40,779 nt of DNA from Planctomycetota bacterium (GCA_020638695.1 JACKIB010000030.1:1-40779); one strand, 5' to 3'; shown: positions 17,093-28,519, numbered from the stretch's first letter. Numbers and translations: made by a program. Notes: a model not told the origin generated them from the sequence alone.

Positions 17093-18688
17093 ATGAAGAC
17101 GCCCGCCCACCTCCACGTTCTCACCCTCGCGCTCGCGCTGGCCCCCTGCGCCGCCGCACAGGGCGGAATCGCCTGGCCTGGGTGGACCGCGGCGCCCGAG
17201 GTGCGCCTGGTGCAGATCGACGTCAACCACGTCGACGTGCTGGTTCCCGGCTGGGTCACCACCGCGAGCAGCGGTCTGACCGGGGAGAACGTCGCCACCG
17301 GGGTCGGGGTGAAGAACACCGGAGTGCGCACCGTCGACAAGTCGGAGTTCGAGAACGAGGACTCGGCGGCACCGATGGAGTTGGCGCCGCTGTTCCCGTT
17401 CGCCACCGACCTCAACGTCACCTCGTCACTGTCGCGGCTCGCCAACGACCCGACGCTGATCTGGAACGGGTTCCTGGCGCGCGTCCCGGCGCCGATCCCC
17501 GGCCTCCGTGAGGGGACCTTGACGTTCCGCTTCTCGCACCCGGTCGGCATCGACCTCGACGACTTCCAGCTGCAGTTGAACGGCGCGATGGTCGTGATCG
17601 CCCCGTCGGACGCTTCGGGCAACGTGCAGAACGGTCCCCGCGTGTATCGCTTCACTCTGTCGCGCAACACCGTGGTCCGGCCCGAGCTGCTGTACTACAA
17701 GTTCGAACGAGGAACCGGGCTGCTGGCGACCAACTACGTGACCGAGTTCTCCGGCGCTCCGCGCTCCGGACGCATCACCGCCGGAGGCTGGGGTGCCGGA
17801 CGGTTCGGCGGCGGACTGCGCGGCGGCACGGCCACCAACCTCGTGTCCTGCGACACCCGCTGGCACGGCGGCGTGCACGGCTCGTTCACCGTGGCGTTCT
17901 TCCTGCGCCAGGCAAACGATCCCGGCGGTGTCGCGTCGCGGATCTGCGGCGGGGTCGGCGTGCGCATCTTCACCGGTGGGCCGGCCGGCAAGCGGATGCG
18001 CTGCGAGGGGCTCGCGGGCACCAAGGGACCCATCGACGGCCCCGACGTCAGTGCCGCACAGAAGGGCTGGCTGCACGTCGCGATGGTGGTCGAGACGCAG
18101 AAGAACGGCAGCGTGCTCGACACCAGGATCCAGTGGTACCTCGACGGCAAGGCCAGCGGCACACCGACCGTGCTCGCGAACACCACCGTCGGTATCGCGG
18201 AAGTCGCGAGCGCGACCCTGGCACTCGGCGCCGGCAACGGCCTCGGCTGCTACCACGATCTCGACGAGTTCCGCATCGTGGCCGCCACAGCAAGCGCCAC
18301 CGAGGTCGCGAGTTACGCCGCCGGCCCCGGCGCCCGCGCGGCCAGCTACCGCGATTCCGCGGGGTGCGTGTTCGCGACTAGCGGCGGCGATCCGAAGGCC
18401 GGCGGCAAGGCATTCACCCTGCACGTCGCTGGCGCATCCGGCAGTCCGCTCGCGGTGGTGATCGGCCTCCCCGAAGGGCGCCCATTCCCGCTCGGTGGCG
18501 GCACTTGGTACGTCGACCCGACCACCGCGCTGGTGCTCTACGGGTCGACCGACGCCAACGGGCGATTCAGCTTGCCGACCTCCATCCCCACAAACCTCGC
18601 CGGCAGCACGCTGCACGGCCAGGTCTACCTGGCGCCGCGCAACGGATTGCCAGTGGTGTCGCGACCGCTGGCGATCTCGATCGAGTAG
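17093..18688 (+). CDS. Secreted LamG-like protein with shared C-terminal module
   Basis: 531 residues. Signal peptide: MKTPAHLHVLTLALALAPCAAAQ, cleaved near residue 23. The first third contains beta-rich sequence including DFQLQLNGAMVVIAPSD, typical of a domain scored across planctomycete exported proteins. Residues about 260-410 form a concanavalin-like LamG fold: HGSFTVAFFLRQ, a GWLHVAMVVET strand, RIQWYLDGKASG and a HDLDEFRIV closing strand. The last 105 residues show the shared module, with PLGGGTWYVDPTTALVLYG, STDANGRFSLPTSIP, LAGSTLHGQVYLA and a final VVSRPLAISIE. LamG domains usually bind carbohydrate or protein ligands, so a binding role outside the cell is plausible but unproven. Confidence 0.8.
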   Translation: MKTPAHLHVLTLALALAPCAAAQGGIAWPGWTAAPEVRLVQIDVNHVDVLVPGWVTTASSGLTGENVATGVGVKNTGVRTVDKSEFENEDSAAPMELAPLFPFATDLNVTSSLSRLANDPTLIWNGFLARVPAPIPGLREGTLTFRFSHPVGIDLDDFQLQLNGAMVVIAPSDASGNVQNGPRVYRFTLSRNTVVRPELLYYKFERGTGLLATNYVTEFSGAPRSGRITAGGWGAGRFGGGLRGGTATNLVSCDTRWHGGVHGSFTVAFFLRQANDPGGVASRICGGVGVRIFTGGPAGKRMRCEGLAGTKGPIDGPDVSAAQKGWLHVAMVVETQKNGSVLDTRIQWYLDGKASGTPTVLANTTVGIAEVASATLALGAGNGLGCYHDLDEFRIVAATASATEVASYAAGPGARAASYRDSAGCVFATSGGDPKAGGKAFTLHVAGASGSPLAVVIGLPEGRPFPLGGGTWYVDPTTALVLYGSTDANGRFSLPTSIPTNLAGSTLHGQVYLAPRNGLPVVSRPLAISIE

Positions 18689-18699
18689 TGCGGCCGGAC

Positions 18700-18819
18700 G
18701 GCGCGGCGTTGCATGGGTCGACGAGTCGTGCGATTCGCGCGAAGGGCGAGTGCGACGACACGGCTTGTCGGTGGACAAGCTGAGGAGCAGCAACGCGGGG
18801 CGCGGATCGAATGGTCGGA
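18700..18819 (+). repeat. Interspersed repeat C, copy 1
   Basis: Matches 28379-28519 in the same orientation. Shared blocks include CGACGACACGGCTTGT, AAGCTGAGGAGCAGCAACGC and GGATCGAATGG. It starts just after the LamG gene stop, and repeat A1 begins immediately to its right. The left end keeps GTTGCAT of the copy-2 terminal repeat; the right end is lost at the junction with A1. Confidence 0.8.
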
Positions 18820-18824
18820 TGCAT

Positions 18825-18950
18825 GCACGGCAAGGAGAAAGGCAGGTTCGGCCCGTAGGCGGAATGCGGCCCCGTCGAGGAGCCGGTTCTGACTTTCGAC
18901 GAAGCCAGCAGACTTGCGCAATCGCGACAGCTCGGCCCGTTTGGTTCGGG

Positions 18951-18952
<2 letters not shown>
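18825..18952 (+). repeat. Interspersed repeat A, copy 1
   Basis: Related to A2 (same strand) and to A3 and A4 (inverted). Shared blocks are GAGGAGCCGGTTCTGAC, TTCGACGAAGCCAGCAG and TTGCGCAATCGC. Compared with A3 it lacks the outer ~40 bp at its left end. It ends within two bases of the kinase stop codon at 18951. Confidence 0.75.
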
Positions 18953-21496
<2,544 letters not shown>

Positions 21497-21500
<4 letters not shown>

Positions 21501-22156
21501 CCGTCGCCGGCCGCGTGCTCGTCGGGAACCAGCTCCGCCAGCCGCCCGCGCTTGAGCTTGAGGACGGTCGCGGTCAAGCGGGCGATCGCCCGCGAACGGC
21601 GCATCCGCGCCGTGTTGGCGGCGACCCCGAGCCGTTCACCGGCCTCGGCGTCGGACACGTCCTGCCAGTAGAGGTCGAGCACCTCTTGGTCGGCCGGATC
21701 GAGCAGCAGCTGCGCCAGCCGCAGCCATTCGCGTTCTTCAGCTTCACACGCGCGCTCTTCGGGCCCGGTGACCTCCGCGTGCGGCGGATCGAGGCGAAGC
21801 ACCGAGCTCTGTCCGAGCGGCATCTCGCGGTCCGGCGAACGCTTGAGGGCCTGCAGCTCGCGGTTGCTGCCGCGCAGCAGGTTGACCACGATCTTGCCCA
21901 CCAAGCCGCGGAAGTGTGCGCGGCTGTCGAGCACGAACCGCGGGCCGTAGCGCAGCACCGCGACCGCCGCCTCCTGGACGAAGTCGTCGGTGTCGCCGAC
22001 GCGGCGCAGGTGGTCGCCGAGCTGCCGGCGGACGAACCCGCGAATCCACTCCATGTCGCGGTCGAGCAGGGCACCGAGCGCTGCTGCGTCACCCGCGCGC
22101 CATCGACCCAACAAGTCGAGGGTCTGGGAGCCGTCCACACGCCGTTCGCCGGACAT
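21497..22156 (-). CDS. ECF-like sigma factor of the planctomycete kinase-linked type
   Basis: 219 residues. Region 2 is visible as ALLDRDMEWIRGFVRRQL and DTDDFVQEAAVAVLRYGP, region 4 as LDPADQEVLDLYWQDVSDAEAGERLGV followed by the recognition helix AANTARMRRSRAI. The long acidic linker between regions (about residues 105-140) is typical of this group. Start: ATG 22156 (MSGER); a TATGCT -10-like element ends 8 nt upstream, pointing to a leaderless message. The 3' end overlaps the kinase start by four bases, so kinase and sigma factor are made together and the kinase probably controls the factor or shares its signal. Confidence 0.88.
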
Positions 22157-22164
22157 GGGGTTCG

Positions 22165-22170
22165 AGCATA
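22165..22170 (-). promoter_or_regulatory. -10-like element abutting the ECF start
   Basis: TATGCT on the minus strand, 8 nt before ATG 22156. No good -35 is visible at the expected distance, so this may be used with an alternative sigma factor. It belongs to a set of starts in this window with a -10 immediately in front of the first codon. Confidence 0.4.
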
Positions 22171-22256
22171 CCCGTGCGGCGAGGCGCGCCGCACGCCCGG
22201 CCCATCCCCCGGCCGCCATCGGGTTGCACCCCTGGATGGCGACCGGCGACGCGGCC

Positions 22257-23765
22257 CTACTGCACCAGGGTCAGCGGGGTGCTGAGCTCCCAGCGCCCGT
22301 TGGTGAAGACCAGCGCCTGGGCCAGCAGACCGTTGGGTGCCACCGCGGCCGGTAGCGGCAGCGGACCGAACACGCCCGTGCGGCCGCCCCAGCCGTCCGG
22401 CACCATCGGCACCACGATCGGCCCGTGCGTGAGCGCCTGCGGGAACAGGTCGGGGAAGCAGTCGGTCGGCAGGGCGTAGGCCGCGGTGAAGTCGATCGCA
22501 TTCGACACCGGCAGTCCGCCGTTGCCGGCGAACAGCCACACCGCCGCGACGTTGAGGTTGGTGCCGATGTGCCAGGCGCACGGACCGCCGAGGCTGGTGG
22601 GGTTCGGCGTGCCGAGGACGAACCGGCACGGGACCCGCTCGAGGCTCTCGAGCGCGTTGATGCTGCCGACGTTGCCGGACGCGTAGAGCCCGCTCTGCTC
22701 GCCGGTGGTCGGACCGGTGCCACAGGAACGCGCCAGGCTGCAGCCGTTGGCCTGCGCGATCTCGCCACCGTTGCGGGTGCTGGCGATGCCGGCCCCGGTC
22801 ATCGTCTCGGTGGTGAACAACAGGTTCGGCAGTGCCTGGGTCTGCCCGCAGAAGGACACGGTGAAGGTCCCGCCGCGCTGATCGAGTGCCAGGCTGTCGA
22901 GATCGACGGCCACGTTCAGGCATGCGCCGGTGACTCCGGTCATCTTCGCATTGGCGACCATCGCGTCGACTTGCGCCTCGTTCAGCGCCACGATCCCGCT
23001 CTCCGGCAGCACCGATGCGACGTTGCCGCGCGCGTCCATGGTCCACGCACCGGGCGGGATGATCAGCAGCGCGCCGTCCTGCGCCACGCCGTTGACGTAG
23101 CCGGTGCCGCACTTCAGCCGCACTTGGTGGTCGTCCTCGAACGACAGGTAGATGCGCCGGTCCTTGTCCATCGCGATCGCGTCGATGCCCAGGCGATCGA
23201 CCGACAGCGGCTGGCCGGTGCTGTCGCGCATGCCGAACGCGGCGACGATGTGCTCCCCGCGAATGAAGTGCTCGATCTGACCGTTGGCGATCACGCGGCC
23301 GCAGTCGCACGGGCGCAGGCCGGGGGCCCCGCTGACGTTGGTGCCCACCGCGGTGCGCGGCGTGATGTAGATCTCGCGACCGTCGATCGGCGCGGTGCGC
23401 GGGACGTAGCGGCGCTGGGCGACGTCCCACTTCAGTGGCTTGACCAGCATCGCCTGGATCGAGCGCGTCAGCTGTGGGGTGTAGACGTCGCCATCACCGT
23501 CCTCGTCGCCCAGCAGGGTCTGCAGGGCCAGGTGCGGGAGGAAGTTCTCGGCGCTGTGGCGGCAGTTGCCGCCGTCGTTCGGGGTCACGACCGCGATCGA
23601 CCGCTCGGAGATCTGCCGCAGCGCAGTGCCGTTGGAGCCGGACCGCGTGGTCTCGGTCGACCGCGGCGCGAACAACAGCGATGTCGGAGACTGGGCCGCC
23701 AGGGCCAGCGAAAGCCCCAGCGGGGCGAGGGAACAGAGCAGGGTGGTGCGGGGGGGGAAGTTCAT
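22257..23765 (-). CDS. Secreted protein of unknown function with shared C-terminal module
   Basis: 502 residues. Best-supported start in the window: AGGAGA lies 6 nt before ATG 23765, and a signal peptide follows (MNFPPRTTLLCSLAPLGLSLALAAQ, cleavage near residue 25). A DEDGDGD loop around residue 87 could bind calcium. The protein has at least eight cysteines in the mature part, several close together (RPCDCG, GGPCAW), suggesting disulphides outside the cytoplasm. The last ~110 residues resemble the module in neighbouring secreted proteins: a HIGTNLN turn, PTDCFPD, GRTGVFGPLPLPAAV, LLAQALVFTNGRWE, final strand STPLTLVQ. No catalytic motif recognised. It is upstream of, and divergent from, the 149-aa gene. 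Confidence 0.75.
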   Translation of the reverse strand: MNFPPRTTLLCSLAPLGLSLALAAQSPTSLLFAPRSTETTRSGSNGTALRQISERSIAVVTPNDGGNCRHSAENFLPHLALQTLLGDEDGDGDVYTPQLTRSIQAMLVKPLKWDVAQRRYVPRTAPIDGREIYITPRTAVGTNVSGAPGLRPCDCGRVIANGQIEHFIRGEHIVAAFGMRDSTGQPLSVDRLGIDAIAMDKDRRIYLSFEDDHQVRLKCGTGYVNGVAQDGALLIIPPGAWTMDARGNVASVLPESGIVALNEAQVDAMVANAKMTGVTGACLNVAVDLDSLALDQRGGTFTVSFCGQTQALPNLLFTTETMTGAGIASTRNGGEIAQANGCSLARSCGTGPTTGEQSGLYASGNVGSINALESLERVPCRFVLGTPNPTSLGGPCAWHIGTNLNVAAVWLFAGNGGLPVSNAIDFTAAYALPTDCFPDLFPQALTHGPIVVPMVPDGWGGRTGVFGPLPLPAAVAPNGLLAQALVFTNGRWELSTPLTLVQ

Positions 23766-24010
23766 CGGTTTCTCCTTTGTTGTGGATGCACGACCCTGAA
23801 GTGCGAGGACGCCCCCCCTTCGCACAGCGAAACGGCACCGATCCGCCACGGTCCTTCGCCGGCGACGCCGGACGGGCAACATCCCCGCGCATCCCTCCCG
23901 GAGAATCGGGCACGGTGGGGCTGGGCCGGTCGAGTGCTTGCCGATGGCATGGCAAGATCCAATCCAGAAAAACCGACCGGCGCCGTCGACCCTCGCCTCC
24001 CGCTGCGAAT

Positions 24011-24034
24011 CGACTCGTGCAACCGCGCGAGTCG
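24011..24034. promoter_or_regulatory. Inverted repeat upstream of the 149-aa gene
   Basis: CGACTCG (24011-24017) and its exact complement CGAGTCG (24028-24034) are separated by 10 bp. The right arm is also part of a smaller palindrome, GAGTCGACTC. It is 25 bp upstream of ATG 24059; between them is an AT-rich TATATCTTAACA that may hold the -10. A dimeric regulator site is plausible. Confidence 0.4.
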
Positions 24035-24058
24035 ACTCTATATCTTAACACTCAACCA

Positions 24059-24508
24059 ATGGACGGTTCGCAAACCGACGCGGTCACGGTGGTGGGCAAG
24101 GCGCTGCGGCGCCGATCCCCGTTGTTCGAAGCGTTCCAGCTCGAGCTGCCGGCGGAGGTGCAGCCATCCGGGATCTGGGCCACCACGCTGCGCGAGGTGA
24201 TCTCCTGGATCGTGCGGGCCGACGTCGCAGCGTTCCGACGGGGCCGCCGGTCCACCCTGCTGGCGCAATCGCTGGCCCTGCACGAAGCGACGGTCGGTGC
24301 CGGACCGCAGGCTGCGGACGAGCCGGATTGGCAACCGCGGACGGTCGACACCCAGGCGGTACTCGACACCGTCCTGCGGGAGTTTCGTGAACGCGCGTTC
24401 CTGGTGGTGGTCGACGGGCACGAACACGCCCGCCTGGATGCACGGGTGTCGCTGCGCCCGGACAGCAAGATCACGTTCCTTCGCCTGACACTGGCATCCG
24501 GTTGGTAG
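24059..24508 (+). CDS. Small cytosolic protein of unknown function
   Basis: 149 residues with no signal peptide or membrane segment. It has an amphipathic helix with Leu, Phe and Val (SPLFEAFQLELPAEV), then WATTLREVISWIVRADVAAF, a charged middle and an REFRERAFLVVVDGHEHARL strand. I do not recognise a family. The start ATG 24059 follows an AT-rich stretch and an inverted repeat. Its 3' end overlaps the assumed TTG start of the rsmB-like gene, so it is probably the first gene of a three-gene operon with rRNA methylation and pseudouridylation functions; a link to translation is only inferred from that. Confidence 0.6.
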   Translation: MDGSQTDAVTVVGKALRRRSPLFEAFQLELPAEVQPSGIWATTLREVISWIVRADVAAFRRGRRSTLLAQSLALHEATVGAGPQAADEPDWQPRTVDTQAVLDTVLREFRERAFLVVVDGHEHARLDARVSLRPDSKITFLRLTLASGW

Positions 24509-25860
24509 GCGGCGACGCCGCGCTGCGGCCCTGGCCGTTGGCGGTCGCTTTGGTCGGCCGCTGTCTGGCAACCCAGTCGCGCACCGATGCCCGGGCGGTG
24601 GTCGCCTCGGATGCGCGCGCCGACCTACCCCCCGAGCAGCGTCACTGGTTGGCGCGCACGGTGTACCGCACCCTGCAGCAGCAGCGGCGCGCCGACTTCG
24701 CGCTCGACGGGGTGGTCCGCCTGCCGCCCCACGTTCGACCCGCGGCGCTCGTCCTGGCGACGGCTGTCGACGACCGGGAGATCACCCCCGCGGAGGCTGC
24801 CGACTGGATGGATCGGTTGGCGGAGAGTCCGGTGCGGCGCATCGACTGGGAACGCGTCGCGAGCCCCGCGGCGAGGATCGCCGGAGTGCGCGACCCGGTG
24901 GTGCGCTTCGGGCTGACCCACTCGATCCCCGACTGGCTGGCACAGCGCTTCCTCGACGAGTTCGGCGGGGCGGACGGCGCCGAGCCGCTGGTCGCCGCGC
25001 TGGGCACCGAACCACCGCGCACGATCCGCGCCAACCTGCTGCGCGTCGCCGACCGGGAGGCGCTGCGCGAGGAACTCGCCGCCGTCGGTGTGCCGAGCGA
25101 GGCCACGCCCCATGCGCCGCACGGCCTGGTGGTCGGCGGTCACATCCCGTTGTTCGGGCTCGCGGCATTCCGCGAGGGCAGATTCGAGCAGCAGGACGAA
25201 GCCAGCCAGCTGGTTGCCATGCTGGTCGCCCCACCACCCTCTGGACGGGTGCTCGACGCCTGCGCGGGCAGCGGTGGCAAGACCCTGGCGCTCGCCGCGA
25301 CCATGCAGAACCGCGGCGAGATCCTGGCGCTCGACACCAACGCGCGGCGGATCGCCGAGTTGGTCAAGCGACGCCGGCGCGCCGGAGTCCACTCGATGCG
25401 CGCACAGCACGTCGAGGAGGGTCCGTGGCCGGAAGCGGTCCGCACCTTCGCCTCCCGGGCCGATCGGATCCTGCTCGACGTGCCGTGCAGCGGGATCGGT
25501 TCCTGGCGGCGGCGCCCCGAGGCCCGCTTCGAGCTCACCGCCGAGTCCTGCACGACACTCCGCCGGACGCAGCAAGACTTGCTGCAGCGGGCGATCGAGT
25601 GCCTGCGTCCCGGAGCGCGGCTGATCTACTCGACGTGCACGGTGTTCCGCGACGAGAACGAGCAACAGATCGAGGCCGCGATGGCCGCGGATCGCGAGCT
25701 GGAGCTGGTGCCGGTCGCCGAGATCCTGGGCCGGGCGGCAGCCACCCCCATCACCGATCCGCGCGGGGTCCTCCTCGAACTGCGGCCGGATCGCCACGGG
25801 TGCGACGGGTTCTTTGCGGCGGTGTTGCGCCGCCGCCGCGCTGGGGGCCGCGGGGCGTGA
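24502..25860 (+). CDS. rsmB: RsmB-like rRNA (cytosine-C5)-methyltransferase
   Basis: 452 residues. The N-terminal ~130 residues are helical and NusB-like (LARTVYRTLQQQRRADFAL). The Rossmann methyltransferase domain shows the SAM motif DACAGSGGKTLALAA, the DTNARR acidic loop, DVPCSGIGSWRRRPE with Cys329, and YSTCTVF with Cys379; these two cysteines correspond to the release and nucleophile cysteines of m5C methyltransferases. RsmB methylates C967 of 16S rRNA in E. coli; the exact target here is inferred. The TTG at 24502 is the start that gives overlap with the preceding gene and is not certain. The stop overlaps the next gene (GTGA), so translation is coupled. Confidence 0.88.
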   Translation: MVGGDAALRPWPLAVALVGRCLATQSRTDARAVVASDARADLPPEQRHWLARTVYRTLQQQRRADFALDGVVRLPPHVRPAALVLATAVDDREITPAEAADWMDRLAESPVRRIDWERVASPAARIAGVRDPVVRFGLTHSIPDWLAQRFLDEFGGADGAEPLVAALGTEPPRTIRANLLRVADREALREELAAVGVPSEATPHAPHGLVVGGHIPLFGLAAFREGRFEQQDEASQLVAMLVAPPPSGRVLDACAGSGGKTLALAATMQNRGEILALDTNARRIAELVKRRRRAGVHSMRAQHVEEGPWPEAVRTFASRADRILLDVPCSGIGSWRRRPEARFELTAESCTTLRRTQQDLLQRAIECLRPGARLIYSTCTVFRDENEQQIEAAMAADRELELVPVAEILGRAAATPITDPRGVLLELRPDRHGCDGFFAAVLRRRRAGGRGA

Positions 25861-26705
25861 ACGAGGGCGAACGCGCGATCCACCAGGTGGTCGTGGGCGA
25901 GCACACCACCGTCCCCCTCGAGGAGTTGGCGATCACCGCGGGACTGCCGAAGGCCGAAGTCAAACGAGCGATGCAACGCGGCGCGGTGTGGCTGGCGCGC
26001 GGCGGCGGCTTCCGCCGGCTGCGCCGCGCCGGCGCGGCGGTTCGCCCCGGCGACGCTGTGTGGCTGTACCACGACCCTTCGGTGCTCGCCGAACGACCCG
26101 AACCGCTGTCGTTGGTAGCCGACGAGGGCGACTACAGCGTGTGGTTCAAACCGTTCGGGCTGCGCGCCCAGGGGTCGAAGTGGGGCGACCACTGCACGGT
26201 GCACCGGCAGGTCGCGCTGCAGCTGGGCGCCGAGCGGCCAGTGTTCCTGGTGCACCGCTTGGACCGGGCGGCGTGCGGCCTGGTCTTGACGGCGCACGGC
26301 AAGCGCACCGCCGCCGCACTGATGAAGCAGTTCGAGGCCCGCGTCGTCGACAAGCGCTACCGTGTGCAGGTGCACGGCCACTTTCCGCCCGGGCCGGTGA
26401 CGTGCGACACCTCGATCGACGACCGCCCGGCTCGCAGCCACTTCACGCTGCTGCAACACGACGCCGACGCACACCGCTCGTGGTTGGAAGTCCGGATCGA
26501 GACCGGACGCAAGCACCAGATCCGCCGGCACGCGGCCGAGCTCGGGTTCCCGGTGGTCGGCGACCGGCGCTACGGAACCGCGACCGATGGGGAAGACCTG
26601 CGGTTGGTGGCGTACGCGCTGACCTTCCGTTGCCCCCGCACCGACACCACCCGCAGCTACCTGTTGCCCGAGGGGCTGGTAGCTTGGCTACCTCGGCTGG
26701 CGTGA
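25857..26705 (+). CDS. RluA-family pseudouridine synthase
   Basis: 282 residues from GTG 25857, which overlaps the rsmB-like stop. An S4-like region (KAEVKRAMQRGAVWL) precedes the catalytic domain; its active-site block is HRLDRAACGLVL with Asp136. Other conserved blocks: RYRVQVHGH, SWLEVRIETGRKHQIRRH, and FPVVGDRRYG. RluA-type enzymes isomerise uridine in rRNA or tRNA; the target cannot be told from sequence. Genetic coupling to an rRNA methyltransferase suggests a ribosome-maturation operon. Downstream of it is repeat A2 and the convergent beta-lactamase-family gene. Confidence 0.9.
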   Translation: MNEGERAIHQVVVGEHTTVPLEELAITAGLPKAEVKRAMQRGAVWLARGGGFRRLRRAGAAVRPGDAVWLYHDPSVLAERPEPLSLVADEGDYSVWFKPFGLRAQGSKWGDHCTVHRQVALQLGAERPVFLVHRLDRAACGLVLTAHGKRTAAALMKQFEARVVDKRYRVQVHGHFPPGPVTCDTSIDDRPARSHFTLLQHDADAHRSWLEVRIETGRKHQIRRHAAELGFPVVGDRRYGTATDGEDLRLVAYALTFRCPRTDTTRSYLLPEGLVAWLPRLA

Positions 26706-26708
26706 GGT

Positions 26709-26826
26709 CGGCACGGCAGGTTCTGCCCGGAGGCGGGGCGCACCCCGTCGAGGAGCAGGTTCTGACGTTCGACCAAGCCGGCTGCGACCTTGCGCAATCG
26801 CAGCAACACGGTCCTGAGTCGTCCGG
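26709..26826 (+). repeat. Interspersed repeat A, copy 2
   Basis: Same orientation as A1. Shared blocks include GGCAGGTTCTGCCCGGAGGC, TTCTGACGTTCGACCAAGCC and TGCGCAATCGCAGCA. The right end keeps GAGTCGTCCGG, comparable to the terminal repeat of A3 and A4; the left terminus is missing. It fills the space between convergent genes. Confidence 0.8.
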
Positions 26827-26863
26827 GTGAGGTCCCGCCGACCTGCCGTGACGCGGTCGCCGC

Positions 26864-28083
26864 CTACCTCCCGCTCGTCCCATCCCGACCGGTTCGCGAA
26901 GCACCGACCGAATCGACGATGTCGTCGAGGTAGCGCGACAGCGGCATACCGAGCTGCTTCCGCCGATCGGTGTTGCACTGGATCGCCACGGCCAGATCGA
27001 GCTCTGGGTAGTAGCGCATCTCCGAGACGTATCCCGGCATGAACCCGCTGTGCCCCAACGCGATCCCGTGCCGCGTCGGGCGAACGATCACCCCGAGGCC
27101 GTACTTCGCCTCGGGACCGAGCTCGGCGGCGACGCCGCGGAACACCTCGGCGCGGAGCGCCTTTGGCCAATGGTCGGCCCGACCGTAGATGCGCGCCCAG
27201 CGGGCCAGGTCGGCCGTCGTGCAGGCCAGCCCACCACCGCACCACTCGAACTGCGGGTTGAACACCATCGCTCCCGTGGCATCCAGGGTCTTCTCGTCGA
27301 CGCCGAACGCCTTCCCCGAACCACTGTAGCCCGGCACCAGGCCCGCGATGCGGCGGCGGTCCGACGGCACCGTGTCGCGCAGCCCGAACCGCTCGAGCAC
27401 CCGCGTGCGCAGCTCGCTTGTAGAACGGCGCACCGGTGACTTTCTCGATCACCATGCCGAGCACGATGTAGTTGGTGTCGGCGTGCGACCAACCCTTGCC
27501 GACCGCGAAGCGCGGCTTGGCGTCGAGCACGTGCGCCAGCAGCTCTTCCGGCTTCCACACCTTGTCGGGCTGGCTGGCGACCACGCGCAGGAACGCCGGA
27601 GCGAAGACGTACCGCGGCAGACCGGAGGTGTGGTTGAGCAGCGAACGGATGGTCAGCTGTGCCGCGTTGGGTAGCCGAGCGAAGAACGGCCGATCGCCGA
27701 GTATTCTGGCCACCGGATGGTCGAGCCCCAAGCCGTTGTTCCTGCACCAGCTGAAGCGCCACCGTAGCGACGTAGGTCTTGCCGATACTCCCACTCAGCA
27801 GCAGCGCCGAGGTGGTCATCGGCCGCTTGGCCTCGCGATCGGACAGCCCCACGGCAACCGCGTGGCAGATCCCGTCCCGTCCCACCCAGGCGGCGCACGC
27901 CCCGGGAAACCCATGGAGCTCCCGACGCCGCTCGAGAAGGCCCCGAACCCGCACCTCGGCGGCGGTGGTCCGGCCGACGGTTTCGGCCGGGGCCTGGCCG
28001 GACAGCAACCCGGAGCTCGAAGCGACCAGCCCAAGGGTGAGCGCGAACGAGCTGGGTGAGGCGAGTCGAGTCGAGCGCGTCAT
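26864..28083 (-). pseudogene. Frameshifted serine beta-lactamase-family gene
   Basis: The three minus-strand reading frames join into one class C-type serine hydrolase only if two frame changes are allowed. Frame 1 (from ATG 28083) has a signal peptide and the SxxK motif SIGK at residues 99-102. A change near 27735 leads to a frame with LNHTSGLPRYVF and ADTNYIVLGMVIEKVTG. A second change near 27420 leads to ELRTRVLERFGLRDT, GGGLACTTADLARWARIYG, a GHSGF (HxG motif) and the stop at 26864. Each can be explained by a single extra base. In the second motif the usual tyrosine (YxD/YxN) is His. Either a decaying gene or sequencing errors. The product would be an exported peptidase, esterase or beta-lactamase-like enzyme. 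Confidence 0.8.
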
Positions 28084-28194
28084 GCGCCGGCACTACGCGC
28101 GCGAACCGTGGCGCGCGAGCGCGGTTGCGGAGAACGACGAGATTTGCCGGGACCGCGCCGAAGCGGGGTCACCAGGTCGTCGCCCGGACCAGCA

Positions 28195-28362
28195 CGGACT
28201 ATTCATGACCGAGCTGCTGCGATCGCGCGAGGTCGCTGCTGGCTTCGTCGAACGTCAGAACCGGCTCATCGACGGGGGTGTCCCCGCCTCCGGGCCGAAC
28301 CTACCGTTCTCCTCGCCAGCAACAACCTTGACGATCTCGCGACGCTGCTCATGAAGAGTCCG
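28195..28362 (-). repeat. Interspersed repeat A, copy 3 (complete, with terminal inverted repeats)
   Basis: 168 bp. The ends form inverted repeats: CGGACTATTCATGA at 28195-28208 and TCATGAAGAGTCCG at 28349-28362, 13 of 14 matching. The similarity continues imperfectly for about 45 bp inwards. Internal sequence matches A4 on the same strand and A1/A2 inverted. It lies between the beta-lactamase-family start and a secreted-protein 3' end. Repeat C2 begins 16 bp to its right. Confidence 0.85.
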
Positions 28363-28378
28363 GGCTAGTGGGGTGTGT

Positions 28379-28519
28379 CCGAAGTTCGTTGCATAAGTCG
28401 TCGAGTCATGCGGTTCGCTCGCAAGGAGCTGCGACGACACGGCTTGTTGGTGAACAAGCTGAGGAGCAGCAACGCAGCGAGCGGATCGAATGGCCGGGCA
28501 CATTTGCTGCGAACTCCGG
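28379..28519 (+). repeat. Interspersed repeat C, copy 2 (complete)
   Basis: 141 bp with imperfect terminal inverted repeats: CCGAAGTTCGTTGCATAA (28379-28396) against the complement of 28502-28519, 13 of 18 matching. Interior matches C1. It ends 10 bp before the stop of the downstream minus-strand gene. Confidence 0.75.
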
